From Clitopilus passeckerianus (Eukaryota; Basidiomycota; Agaricomycetes; Agaricales; Entolomataceae), in NCBI GenBank assembly GCA_944990035.1, contig CALYLX010000004.1, positions 1-64,000 on the forward strand: DNA of 64,000 nucleotides, written 5' to 3'. The translations under genes were made by a program, and so were the position numbers. Numbering within the stretch: the stretch's first letter is position 1; the number at the start of each line of letters is the position of its first letter. Below the pieces are notes generated by a model. That model was given only the letters and a program-made list of their open reading frames with translations. It made no database searches and was not told the DNA's origin. Of this stretch, positions 40,037-50,887 are shown piece after piece.

Positions 40037-41122
40037 ATGGGACATGCCACGAAACAGCTAGTCACTAAAGCGGCAAAGCTTGCATCAGTCTCAACAGCCC
40101 ACCTTACAAGGTTTCCTCCAAAAGAGTCACTATTTGCAAGAAGTGACGTTCCAAAACCCGCTTTCTCACCAGAAACATGGGCTGCAGCGCAACCTCCTCC
40201 ACCGACTGCCCTCGCCGCGTTTTCGCATAGAATAGGCATGGGATCTATCCTATCTGCAAACGACCTTGTGCTGCAGGCTTGCACACACCCGTCTTTCGTG
40301 ACTTTGCATCGCCAGCAGGCCCCTCACGAGCCGGCACCCGCAACCAATGGCCAACTGGCAACAATAGGCAATTCACTCATGGGTCTATTCGCCACGGAAT
40401 ACGTGCATACTGCATACCCTTACCTTCCGACACGAGTTTTTAAGGCTGCTGTTACTGCATATGTCGGAACGCAGACGTGTGCTTCAGTTGCACAGGAAAT
40501 GGGTGCGACACCTCTCGTGCGGTGGCAACGCTCTGTAAGTATTCTCAACTTCTCCAGTCATACTCCAATATCTCATTCTATCTACCAGGCGGACGTGGCT
40601 CACTCTGACGCGCTTGCATCAATACTACGCGCACTCACCGCTCTCATTTACCAAAACCGCTCCCTCCCCTCTGCCCGCCAATTCGTCCACTCCTACTTCC
40701 TCAGCCGACAAATAGACCTCCGCGGCATGATCAAATTCCGAGACCCCAAGAAGGCCCTTCTCGAAATGGTCGACAAGCTTGACCGGGAACGCCCCATCTC
40801 GAGGTTACTCAAGGAAACTGGTCGTTATTCCAACTCCCCCGTCTTCGTAGTTGGCATCTACTCAGGTGCAGACGAACTCGGACAAGGCTTCGGTTCGTCT
40901 CTCAAGATGGCAGAATTTAGAGCAGCAGAGGATGCATTGCACCGGGTTTATCTTACACGGACGCCAAATGACCAGCTTAAGCTCCCTACCTCGACGTTCC
41001 CTCTAGGAGTCGGTGATGTCTTCAAGCAAGGACAGGAAGGTAATTATACCGCGCCTGACCTGGTTATGTCGGAGATCATGTACTCGAGTTCTGGGAAGAG
41101 TGGGGCGCAGAAGTCGGCGTGA
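40037..41122 (+). CDS. MRPL3: Mitochondrial large ribosomal subunit protein mL44 (RNase III fold)
   Basis: The mL44/Mrpl3 subunit of the mitoribosome, which has an RNase III-like fold but no known nuclease activity, plus a double-stranded-RNA-binding domain. ATG 40037 gives a basic presequence, MGHATKQLVTKAAKLASVST. The RNase III region reads LVLQACTHPSFVTLH, IGNSLMGLFATEYVHTAYPY and RVFKAAVTAYVGTQTCASVA, then after an intron DALASILRALTALIYQ. The expected acidic signature residues (NExxEFLGD) are replaced by GNSLMGLFA, in line with loss of catalysis. The dsRBD-like part is RLLKETGRYSNSPVFVVGIY to FRAAEDALHRVYL. The single intron (40535-40588) is 54 nt, phase 0 and free of stops. Confidence 0.92.
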   Translation: MGHATKQLVTKAAKLASVSTAHLTRFPPKESLFARSDVPKPAFSPETWAAAQPPPPTALAAFSHRIGMGSILSANDLVLQACTHPSFVTLHRQQAPHEPAPATNGQLATIGNSLMGLFATEYVHTAYPYLPTRVFKAAVTAYVGTQTCASVAQEMGATPLVRWQRSVSILNFSSHTPISHSIYQADVAHSDALASILRALTALIYQNRSLPSARQFVHSYFLSRQIDLRGMIKFRDPKKALLEMVDKLDRERPISRLLKETGRYSNSPVFVVGIYSGADELGQGFGSSLKMAEFRAAEDALHRVYLTRTPNDQLKLPTSTFPLGVGDVFKQGQEGNYTAPDLVMSEIMYSSSGKSGAQKSA

Positions 41123-41353
41123 TGATGTATATTACAATATCTAATACTAATCATAATTCCTACCCAAGCATATTAGGCTTGCCGACGTGGTAAAATGTAT
41201 CCCACTGAAGAGATGATTTCCGGTGCGACTATATGGTAGGCGTGTGCGTGGTGATCTGCCTGTGAGGCAGAATTCGCAAACCGTATACAAGGGGTGCGAA
41301 TCACATTGCTGTATCCTCATCATGAGGATAGAAATCCAGCAAAGCCATCCAGT

Positions 41354-42418
41354 TCATGACTCCAAGCCCAGCCGACGTCGTTCGTCGCGTTCTCGCTCAA
41401 GTTTTATGGCCTTAAGCTCAGCCTCCAACAATGCCTCGTCCCAAGCCACGAAGAGTTCGGAAAGTGCATCCACCTAGATTCATGAAATGAGCATTCGTAT
41501 CTTGAGCAACGCGCATATACTCACATGAGTAGAGTGCCTCTGCACCAGTACAGCCATTCTTCTCTCCAGGCTTTCAGCAAGTTCCATATCTTTCATATTC
41601 CTCTCAATGAGCGCGTCGAGTTTGGGTCCCAAGGCCTCGTAATCTACATGAGAGGGTTCAAGTCAGCACGTTGTCTTCATTAAACGCGCCTCGACGCGCT
41701 CAGAAGGAAAAACAGCGCACCAGCCAACTTCCCTGCCCCTAGAACGCCCTTCTTCTCCAAAAGCTCGATCTCTCGCAAGTCGCGGTCTGCTGCGCGTATG
41801 TCCGGTTCCATTTCAATCAGGAGAGCCTCCAGCTGTTCCGATGACATCTTCTCATACGAGGGTGCCTCGGGGAGTGTTCCAGAAAGTGCAAAGGCGGGGG
41901 TAAGGTATTGTGCATGCTTATCATCTACACAAGTCGCGTTAGTCGAAGGAAGGTTGAGGAAGATATGTCGACGAACATTGGTTCATGAACCTCTTCAACC
42001 CCTCGTTCGAATTGACCACAGCGTCCAGCCTCCTCTGAATATCCCAAGACATCTTCACCAGAGTCTCTCCCGCTGCAGGAGCCTCCTGCTTCGGTTTTCG
42101 TTCTGAAAACCTCACCCTCTTCGTATCCTTTTCATGATGTTCCTTTCCGGGTCCCTGATCTTGCTTCGTCCCAAACACAAGCGCCTCTAACCACCTCACA
42201 CGCAGATCCAGTGCAGTAACCGGGTCGATCTCCGTCGGCTTCACACCCTGCTTGAGTGGTTCATGCGAGGCTGAGTCTTCAGAGACGGTGAAGATCGATG
42301 CCATATCAGTCGGCGGAGGTGAAGTTGGTGGGGAGATCGAAGGAGAGGTGGGCGTAGAGAACATTCGGTGCCGCCTCTGAACGTGGTCACCCAAGAAGAC
42401 GCTTCCTAGGTTTGCCAT
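41354..42418 (-). CDS. DCTN3: Dynactin subunit 3 (p22/p24) homologue
   Basis: A mostly coiled-coil subunit of the dynactin shoulder complex, which links dynein to cargo. After a Ser/Pro/Thr-rich leader (MFSTPTSPSISPPTSPPPTD) the motif ALDLRVRWLEALVFG matches the conserved N-terminal block of p24 (RVEELERWVYG in animals). A charged middle section follows, then KMSWDIQRRLDAVVNSNEGL. The third exon has YEKMSSEQLEALLIEMEPDI; the C-terminal exon has FVAWDEALLEAELKAIKLER, the counterpart of the animal FVQWDE block. It ends RRRLGLES at a TGA (41354-41356). Four exons. The leader is longer than in animals, and assignment rests on the two motifs and overall coiled-coil layout. Confidence 0.75.
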
Positions 42419-42746
42419 ATCAACCCAGCGTAGTCGTCGATAGGGTATACAGTTGTGGGTATATGGGGTTGTCACGAACACGAGGAGCTTGGAGGGAACT
42501 GGCTGGGAAGGCAAGTCCGAAGACACTCGCTACCGATGTAGGTCCGGTAGGTGGCCTATATCACTGACACGCATGAATTATCCTCTTTCAGAAATGTCAT
42601 ATAATTGGGGCATGAATAACTAGATATACAATCTCCAAAGTATGGACGATGTTGAATGTCCTTTTTGATATACACCCGAGAGCAAAATGCAGTGACGTTG
42701 AATCTTACACTGAGAATAAATACCCGTCTATGAACCTCCATCGCAT
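42419..42746. other. Intergenic between dynactin and SHMT genes
   Basis: Holds the dynactin promoter and the SHMT 3' flank; AT-rich in the middle. No gene seen. Confidence 0.45.
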
Positions 42747-44646
42747 CTAAACATCGTGGAAGCCAGCGGGCTGCTGGAGTGTGCTCACGTCAACACCAGG
42801 GAGAGGCCACTTCGAGGCGAAGTCCCTGACGTCCCTACGAAGCTGCCTAACCTGTTCATAGCCCTGCTTGCCCTCCTCCTGTTTTGTGGCGACACGGACG
42901 AAGTCCTTCAACATCTTGGTGCCAGCCTCCTTCTGGAGAACCAAGGAAAGCTGAACGGCGCGGTGAAGGAATCCAGCAACCTGCTTGATGTCCTCCTCAA
43001 GCATGTTGCGAGAGGTAAGGGCAGATGTGCCGATACGAATACCACCAGGAACCTGGGCGGAGGTATCACCAGAAACAGCGTTCTCTGCAGGAAAATGTCA
43101 ATTCGTGAGGGTTGTTGGTAAGACAGGTATACGCACTGTTGATGGTAATGCCCATGAGGTCGCAAACCTTCTCGACCTTGGAACCGGTCAAACCGAGAGG
43201 TCGGAGATCCCAGAGAACAAGGTGATTGTCGGTGCCACCGGTCTGGAGCTTGTAACCATGGGTGATAAGCTCAGCAGCCAAAGCCTGGGCGTTCTTGATA
43301 ACCTGTTTGGCATACTCCTGGAATTCAGGCTGAGCGGCCTGGAGGAGGGTAGTTGCAATACCAGCGATGGTGTTGTTGTGGGGACCACCCTGGCAGGCAG
43401 GGAAGACGGCCTCGTTGACACGCTTCTCGAGATCAGGGGATTGCTCAAGGTCTTTCCTAAAGAAGATGAGACCAGCACGGGGACCACGCAGGGTCTTGTG
43501 GCTGTATGATATTGTTAGTAGGTGAAAGAAGACTGGAATGAAATGAGAAACTTACGTGGTGGTAGTGACAACGTCGCAGTATGCGAAGGGGTCCGCGAGC
43601 TGCTGGCCAGCAACGAGACCGGAGGTGTGGGCGATATCGGCCATGAGCCATGCACCCTCCTTCTCGGCAACCTTCTTCAGTGCGGCATAGTCCCAATCAC
43701 GAGGGTAGGCAGAGGCACCGCAGATGATAAGCTTGGGCTTGTAGATTTTGGCTTGTTTCGCAATGCCGTCGTAGTCAATGAGGTGAGTCTCAGGGTCGAT
43801 GCCGTAAGGGAAAGACTGGAAATAGATAGAAGAAGCGGTCATCTTCTTCTTAGCAGTCTATCAACAATGAGGGACAGAGGGTGAGCAAAGGTTGTGTATT
43901 TTGAGAACGTAGTCACATACGTAGTAGCCATGGGTGAGATGTCCGCCGTCAGGAAGGCCAAGGCCCATGAGACGGTCCTGAGGTTGGATCAAAGCAGTGA
44001 GAGCGGCAAAGCTATGTGGTCACATTCAGAGATTGAGTGGAAATGATCCGGAATTCAACCCACTTTGCAGTCTATAATACGTGGCAAAGATTCAGCCAAA
44101 GTATAGAATGAGTCATTTTGAAAACTTACAGAGCCAGAATAGGGCTGAACGTTAACACCCCACTTGGCCGGATCTAAGTGGAATGCTTCGAGGGCACGCT
44201 TGCGGCACAGAATCTCGAGCTCGTCAATGTATTCATTACCACCGTAGTACCGAGCGTTGGGCAGACCCTCAGAGTACTTGTTGGTCAAGATGGAGCCATT
44301 GGCTTCCATAGTTGCACGGCTGGTCAAGTTCTGCACATATTCCGTTAACACCCGTGGCCTCCAACGCGTCGTGTAGACCTACCTCAGAAGCAATGAGCTC
44401 CAAACCAGTGAACTGCCTCCATGTTTCCTTGTCGATGATGTTTTTGACCTCCGGGTCGATCTCGGCGAGAGGTGTGTAGAGGGGCTTGTTCTGATAACGA
44501 ATTGAGGTGAGCTCATGACGATCCATAACGCTGGCAATACGTACGAAATCGGGAGTGTTAGCAGTTGCCATTGTCCTCAAAGTGAGTCTTGTAACTGGAG
44601 AAGAGATGGAGGAGCGAAGGAGAGGGCTTGTTAGAAGGCGCAACAT
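42747..44646 (-). CDS. Serine hydroxymethyltransferase
   Basis: A PLP enzyme that converts serine and tetrahydrofolate to glycine and 5,10-methylene-tetrahydrofolate, feeding one-carbon metabolism. The family core is complete: [79 protein letters not shown], the [11 protein letters not shown] block and the lysine that binds PLP in [18 protein letters not shown]. The C-terminus runs to [18 protein letters not shown]. Two in-frame starts matter. ATG 44646 adds [20 protein letters not shown], an amphipathic, Arg/Ser-rich presequence, while ATG 44571 (MATANTPDF) gives a cytosol-like form. One gene may thus serve both compartments. Introns interrupt the gene at least six times, one splitting the PLP lysine motif. 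Confidence 0.95.
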
Positions 44647-45549
44647 CGGAAACCGGATAGAGACTATGGAAGTAGGCAAAAAAAAGTTTGCGCCGGATAA
44701 AACCGAGGAGTCATCGATCTCATTTATTTGCGGCCGAAATCCTTTATTTCCGTCGAAATGCTCCGTTCCGCCCGATTTCCAACGAAATTGAACCTATTAG
44801 AGGCAACGTCCAGCAGCGCTGCGCCGAGTAGTCGTAGAAACAACGAAAGAAGTATGTTGAGCGTCGTTGAAGCAATGTGAAGATCCCCATCGATAAGACA
44901 TGCGTCCGGGCTTAGATTTGTTCAGGAACAATCGTCCATGTCCGGATCGATAGGCGCTCAACAATCCACCCGGCTTGCGCCACAGGGATAGTCAAAGAAA
45001 TTGTATTTACAGCCAGGGATATCTATTATAATAAAGGACAGTTGACATAAAGGGTCCTTCCAATTTGAGCCCAAATTTTGTACATGTTTGGTTCGCAGCT
45101 CGACGCGTCATGTTGCCGCTCGCATTTCACTCTGCATCGTCACAACCTTCACCACATACTCTCGACGTAGGCTTCATTCTTACTCTTACCCCTCATCTAC
45201 ACGCGTCTTAGGATCGTATTTTCCTCACATTCCTAAAAACAGCAAATACTGGATCCGACAGGTCCTCTATCGCCCATAGGAGTAGTATGTCCATGTAGCC
45301 CTCAAATTCAATACAACATGCAGCTGCCACCACAACAAAATGTGTGTTTGTGAACCTGGACTGAAAGGGCCCGAAAATTGTGGTCACGCATTCTGGAAAT
45401 TTCCTCAAGTTTGGTGTGGCGTATTCAGGGTCTTATGGCTGAAATTCTTTGTTATTCGGGCAGGTTGTTTCTGCAGGACTCTATGCAGGCCTAACAATGT
45501 GAGTGTACACTCTATGCTAAAAGATGACTGCTTAGCTCTCTTCTAGGCA
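44647..45549. other. Gene-poor stretch between SHMT and the Helitron relic
   Basis: Contains the SHMT promoter (read leftward). Further right there is no supportable gene; short open frames at 45088-45279 and 45340-45546 have no family likeness. The left end of the Helitron-derived stretch cannot be placed exactly. Confidence 0.4.
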
Positions 45550-48292
45550 GTTTGAGAATGTCACACCCAGTGAATTCGAGCAATACCTGCAGCAACGCCG
45601 CCAAGAATCGCGAGAACGCCATCTGGCTGATGAGAGCAGCTCGCAGCGTCGCAGGATACCTCTGGGTGCTTCATTGGCTCAGAATGTAACCGATCCTTCT
45701 CTGCTAGGTGCTGCATGTGCACAAAGGTCAATACTATCGGCCCCATGGAATGCTTTTGTTACGCTAACCCGAATGTACCATGCCAGGTTATTTACAAATG
45801 GGCCCGAGAATACTCCTCCCCCAACGCAAGTTAGTCCGACGAACAGGCGTCCAGTAGCCCAGCGTATGAACTGGGAAACCCTTCCACGGATTGAAGAAGA
45901 ATCCCCAACCCGCCCTCGCACGAGTAGTTCGAGACGAGGTGGAATTTTGCAGGTGAGACTACGGGGCTTGCATGTAACCTCAACGCCGCTAATATCAATC
46001 TAACCTAGCCGCTCCCAACACTGCCTCCAACGTTGCTTGGAAACCACAGGAATAGTACAAGGGAGGATCTAAACCCATCGCTTGAACAAGCTGGCAATCC
46101 CGAGGATCTTCACCGCCGACATGTGAGTTGTTCTATTCTGCCTCCAAGGCTTGGTCTAAGTTTTGGCAGCCAGACAATCATACACAGCAGCACCGTGCAG
46201 CCACACCCGTTCATGCTCCTCCTTTACCTACACCACCCGCTACTCAGGCTATTGCCCGACGCGTGCCCCGCCAAAGTATGTTCTCTACATTATTTCACCT
46301 TTCAGGCGCTTATCACAAATCATTAGCCAACCGCGCTGGTCGACCACGTGCTCGAAGAGATTTTCTTGCCCTCGCACGTCAACCTTATACCGAGCCAGCA
46401 GAACGACATTCGCTGGGACGCATGAACATGCGATGTCCACATTGCCAAGCTCTGCACTGGATGGCCGAAAAGCTCGCAAGTTCTTCGCAAAGGTCGCCTA
46501 AATTCGGCATGTGTTGCAATCAAGGCAAAGTGCTACTGCCCGCTCATCCAGACCCTCCGCCCCATATTCGCGAACTTTATGAATCTCTTGAGCCTCGCTG
46601 CAAGGATTTCCGTAATGATATATGGAAATACAATCGCGCTTTTTCATTCACCTCGCTTGGTGTAAATGAAGTTAGATCGGTTAACAATGGACGCGGGCCA
46701 CCCGTCTTTGCATATCCGGAGAGCTTTGCCACTGGTCTGGTGCTCTGGCCCCACGGGACGGGCAGCAACCAAAGTATGCTCAGCTCTATGTTTACGAACC
46801 TCGAGCAGCTATGGAAGCACGAGTACAGCAGAATCCAAGCCTCAACCGCCAGGTCATGGAGCTCCTCCAGGATCACCTCACCCGCAACCACCAATACGCT
46901 GGAATCTACCGCCACGCATGGGAGATTCTTCAATCTCATCCCAACATCGAGAACTACTGTATACGGCTCCAGGTTGTACCTGGGTCGGATAGGCGTCGCT
47001 ACAACTTACCAACAGTTGACGAACCGGCAATTATACTTCCAAATGCGCCAGTCACCAACAAGCGGGATATTCTCCTCCGAGCAAGAGATGGGCCTCTACA
47101 CCGTGTTCACGACACGCATTCGGCCTATTGTCCTTTGCAGTACCCTCTTCTCTACCTCGAGGGGACAGATGGTTGGCATGATAAGCTCACGCTGCCAGGG
47201 ACAACCAAGCGCCTCTCCCAACGAGCCTATATCATTTATTATGCATTCGTCCGCCCAGGCGAATTCTCCACCCTTCTACATGGTGGGAGACTCTTCTGCC
47301 GATACATGGTTGACATGTTTGCCTCCGTTGACCAAAACCGGCTCCTCTACCTTGAAAAACATCAACCACAGCTCCGTGCTTCTCTCTATAGCGGGTTAGA
47401 AGATGCTGTTGCCGGGATGATGACCTTGATCTCAATCGGCTGGGAACAAGGACGGTGCTACCTTCATCATACACAGGAGGCCCTCGGAACATGTCACAGT
47501 GCTATCAAGATTCAATGGCCATAGCACGTTATTATCGCAAAGTCGACCTTTTCCTCACCATGACGACAAACCCAGAATGGGAGGAAATTCAGCAAGAGCT
47601 ATTTCCGGGGCAAACAGCATATGATAGACCTGACTTGGTTGCACGCGTCTTCCAGATGAAGAAGAATGCTGTCCTCGACCACATCCACAAGCACGCGGTC
47701 TTCGGTCATGTCGCCGCTTACGTCTACACCATCGAATTCCAAAAACGTGGTCTCCCTCATATGCACTCGCTCATATTCCTGAAGGAACCCTACAAGCTAT
47801 CGACACCAGAAGCAATTGATTCCTGCATCTGGGCACGCTGGCCAGACCCGCAACAAGAGCCGCTTCTCTTTGAAACGGTGAAGAAGTGCATGGTACACGG
47901 TCCCTGTGGAGCGCTCAACTCTAGGGCACCGTGCATGGAGAACGGGAAATGCACCAAAGGGTATCCAAAGCCCTTTCAGCCATTCACTGTCATGGATCCG
48001 CATGGCTACCCCCTCTACCACCGACCGGACGATGGACGAGCGTACGAGGTCCGAGGTCATATGCTAGATAACCGTTGGATTGTACCATATTCGCCTTACA
48101 TGTGTGCGACATTCAACTGCCATATAAATGTAGAATGTGCTTTCTCGCTCGGCACATTTAAATATGCCTTCAAGTACATTCAGAAAGGCTCAGACCTTGC
48201 AACAGTCGAGATTGACCGTCGGAACGAAATCATGCGATGGTTAAATGGCCGCTACATCTCACCACCGCTTGGAACATGGAGGCTGCTTGGAT
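45550..48292 (+). mobile_element. Helitron Rep (Helitron-like N domain) relic, helicase missing
   Basis: A decayed rolling-circle transposon. The pieces, in three frames, align in order with the Helitron-like N-terminal/Rep region. They include CRCPHC-type cysteines (MRCPHCQALHWMAEKL, KFGMCCNQGKVLLP), the block ISGELCHWSGALAPRDGQQP (about 46715-46780, with a frameshift from the preceding GPPVFA), then VTNKRDILLRARDG and GRLFCRYMVDMFASVDQNRL. A second shift near 47415 leads to VLPSSYTGGPRNMSQCYQDS, AIARYYRKVDLFLTMTTNPE, the HUH motif in GLPHMHSLIFLKE (47750-47790) and the two-tyrosine motif KYAFKYIQKG (48163-48192). The match stops at PPLGTWRLLGF (about 48292), before the expected helicase. 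Two frameshifts and the missing helicase make it non-functional. Termini (TC/CTRR) are not identifiable. Confidence 0.88.
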
Positions 48293-48416
48293 TTTGTTAT
48301 GATTTTGCTTACATGTTTCTCCTTACATACCCCGGCCCGCTTACCTATGCACGATTACTCACATATGCTGCGCATCACTGCGCATTTTTTCATCTTTTTC
48401 CATGCTTACTCCGCAT

Positions 48417-48434
48417 CTCTCACGATCGTGAGAG
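48417..48434. repeat. 18-bp perfect palindrome
   Basis: ctctcacgatcgtgagag reads the same on both strands, within the LTR-like stretch. It may be a protein-binding site or a hairpin. Confidence 0.55.
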
Positions 48435-48480
48435 ACTTATACCTTATCTGACTCTTTCTGACCCGCATTGAGTCATACTG

Positions 48481-48540
48481 ACTCATGTACTTACTCATCA
48501 TGCTGCGCATGACTCATTACTTACTCAGCATGCTGCGCAT
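48481..48540. repeat. 30-bp imperfect tandem repeat, two copies
   Basis: Two adjoining 30-base units (48481-48510 and 48511-48540) share the core ttactca-catgctgcgcat with few differences. Each ends in the near-palindrome catgctgcgcat. They lie about 30 bases before a TATA-like box, a place typical of upstream activating repeats in an LTR. Confidence 0.7.
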
Positions 48541-49027
48541 GTGCTATATTTAGAACTACTAGATAGGTATATAAACCTGTACCATTTGGTCAAGGCTCCT
48601 CAGCTTGACCTAGGCAATCTACCTAACTGCTTAGTTCTCTACTTCGCCTTTAAGTCCCTTGCTTCGTCAATCTCACCAGGTCGTCAGTACAGCCGCAGCT
48701 GCTGACAAATCTCTGTCTTTGTTTATCAAAGACATCGAGCGTAAACAGTATTACCTAAGTTGTTAGGCTCTGCCTTAACAAAAGGTCAAGCTGTTCAGAA
48801 GGCCCGCTCATTGTTAGCGCAGGCCCACCCCACGACAACACAGCAGAAGCACGCAACAGGCCGATTGCCGTTGCGGCTACCACTCAGTCACCACGGTTGT
48901 ACACAGGGCAGACCACCCGCCACGAAATACCACTCTAGTAGCAGCTAAAAAGACAGAGGTAGTACGGATACAGGCACTAAAGTCGTTACAGTCGTGAACA
49001 GCACAAATCAAAATCAAAATTGGACAG

Positions 49028-50887
49028 TCAATATCCTTCCGAGATATCAGCGCTGGCTATCAGCCTTTCAGCAGCCTCGCTGCGTGGCTTCAGACGGCAT
49101 TGGTATGGCTTTGGATGGCTGGTAAACAAAAGGTCAGGATTGATACACCGGTAAAATAGAATGTGACTCACCAAGTAATACCACTCGTGAAGCTGAGTTC
49201 AGGAGTTATTTCCATTCCATACTCGTCAGCGGCCTTTGTAATATCAAAAACGGATAGAATGGAGGCGATTGCGATCCACAAGCTAGCTTCAGCTAGTGTC
49301 CGGCCTGGGCATACCCTACGGCCAAACCCGAACGGCCCGATGGGAGGAGGCTCATTGTTACCCTGAGGCTTGGGCAAATAGCGGCTGGGGACAAACGACA
49401 TTGGGTCAGAGTAGACTCTATCGTCGAGAGTCATAGCTCTGGTATTCGCAATAATCATAGATCCTTTCGGGAGCAACATGCCATTGTAGACATCGTCCTC
49501 CATCAGACGATGGGGAACACCTAAAACGATTGTTAGAGAAACAGACAGATATTTCAACTGATCGGACGAACCCAAAGGAACTGCGTTATACCATCTCAGA
49601 GTTTCCCAAACCAGGCAGTCGATGAATGGCAGAGACCCTCTGTCCTCAAATCCAGGCAAGCGACCACTCCCAATAACTTCGTCGATCTCTTTTTGAGCTC
49701 GCTGTTGAAGCTCTGGGTGTCGCACCATAGCAAGGAGGAACAAGGACATAGTAGTCGTCGTCTGATCGCTAGGTGTCAGCTGAGTGAGAGATTGAAACAC
49801 GGGAATTCGCATACAGTGTCCGCAGCTGCTATGTAAAGAGTACTCGCAGCTCCTTTGATGTCTTCTTCGTCGTACGATTTCTTGTCCCCATCAGTGCGAA
49901 GGGCCTCAAGATGTTGGGCCAAGAAAGACGGCTTAGCAGTTCCCGCCACTAGTTGCTTTTTGACCTGATCAAGGGGGTAATCCCTCAATCGATCGATGTA
50001 TTTCTTCAGACTCCGTGCGTGGTGGGCGTAGTAAGTCCCGGGGAACCATTTTGGCAAGTATTGGACTATGATCGACCATCAATGCTATGCTTCTAAGGGA
50101 AAACGAACAGGAGCTTACGGAATGGAAGGAAATCCACGGGAGTGCTTCCCGCTGGACCGGCTGTGCTAACTGCAAATCCCGCGTCCTCGGCGATCTTCAC
50201 ATATTCATCATTGTCGGTGTCCACACGGTGCCCGCAGCTCAGCCTGATAGCAATAGCAGCCGAGAATCTGGAGAAGAATTGCTCACGCTTTTTGTCGTCC
50301 TTCAGGAGGTTCTGAAGCAGCACACGGGTTTCACGGAGTTGGATTGGTTGGTAGGTGAGGCATTTCTTGTTTGTCAGGAAGTGTTGGAAGATCCGGCGGT
50401 GGCGAGCCAGTCGTTTGCCGTATCGCATAACGGAGAGGGAAGACTTTGCCCATCCCATACTAGACATCGACATTGAGTACCAGTCGTAGTGGTGGTGGCA
50501 CAGTAAACACTTACATTTCGTATATCAGAAGCTTGGGTCGGTCGCTGTATATTGCACTTCTCTTGTCAAGCAAATCCATCGCGGCTTGCGCGCTGTTGAG
50601 AACAATCATCGTTCGTCCCAGGAATTGTAGGCAGATGACGTCGCCTTTCGTTGCCAAAAGGTCATTAGAAAGTGGTTGTTTACAAGGGACAAGTGCTTAC
50701 CGTATTGTTTCCCCCACTCCATGAACGTATACTCTGGATGTGAAGAGGGAATGCATCTCAGATGACCCAGAATTGGCTCGGCAGGCGGGCCCGGTGGAAG
50801 AGGTATGTTGGTCCTAGTGCGACTCCTGTACCAGCCATAGGAGAGAGCACCAGCAGCGAGGGACAAAAGAAGCCAGTCAGAACCCAT
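49028..50887 (-). CDS. Cytochrome P450 monooxygenase (CYP, class II fungal)
   Basis: A membrane-anchored P450. It starts with MGSDWLLLSLAAGALSYGWY, then the proline hinge IPLPPGPPAEPILGHL. Inside are VKIAEDAGFAV-type helices, an I-helix AASTLYIAAADTT, the ExxR motif in CLVWETLRWYNAVPLG, the FVPSRYLPKP region and the heme-binding loop FGFGRRVCPGRTLAEASLWI. Read simply, it would stop at GITW just past the heme loop. Removing an intron that begins GTGAGT (49165 leftward) restores the family ending CHPKPYQCRLKPRS and a TGA at 49028-49030. About eight introns. Substrate cannot be inferred; CYP5150- or CYP5144-like mushroom families are possible. The 3' end lies next to the transposon-derived stretch. 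Confidence 0.9.

Larger units (their letters stand above)
48294..48780 (+). mobile_element. LTR-like insertion, possibly a solo LTR
   Basis: Helitron likeness ends abruptly at about 48292, and the next bases start TGTTATG, a common LTR start. At about 48774-48780 the string CTTAACA gives a TG...CA-type end with inverted TGTTA/TAACA tips. Inside, a TATA-like box (tatataaacc, 48571-48580) is preceded by a 30-bp tandem repeat and a palindrome, as expected of a U3 promoter. No matching target-site duplication is visible, so the ends and the nature of the element are tentative. Confidence 0.4.

Noticed and set aside
49028..49170. P450 truncated next to the transposon stretch
   Set aside because: The apparent stop after GITW is intronic. 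A GTGAGT donor and downstream CAG join to CHPKPYQCRLKPRS, the normal family ending.
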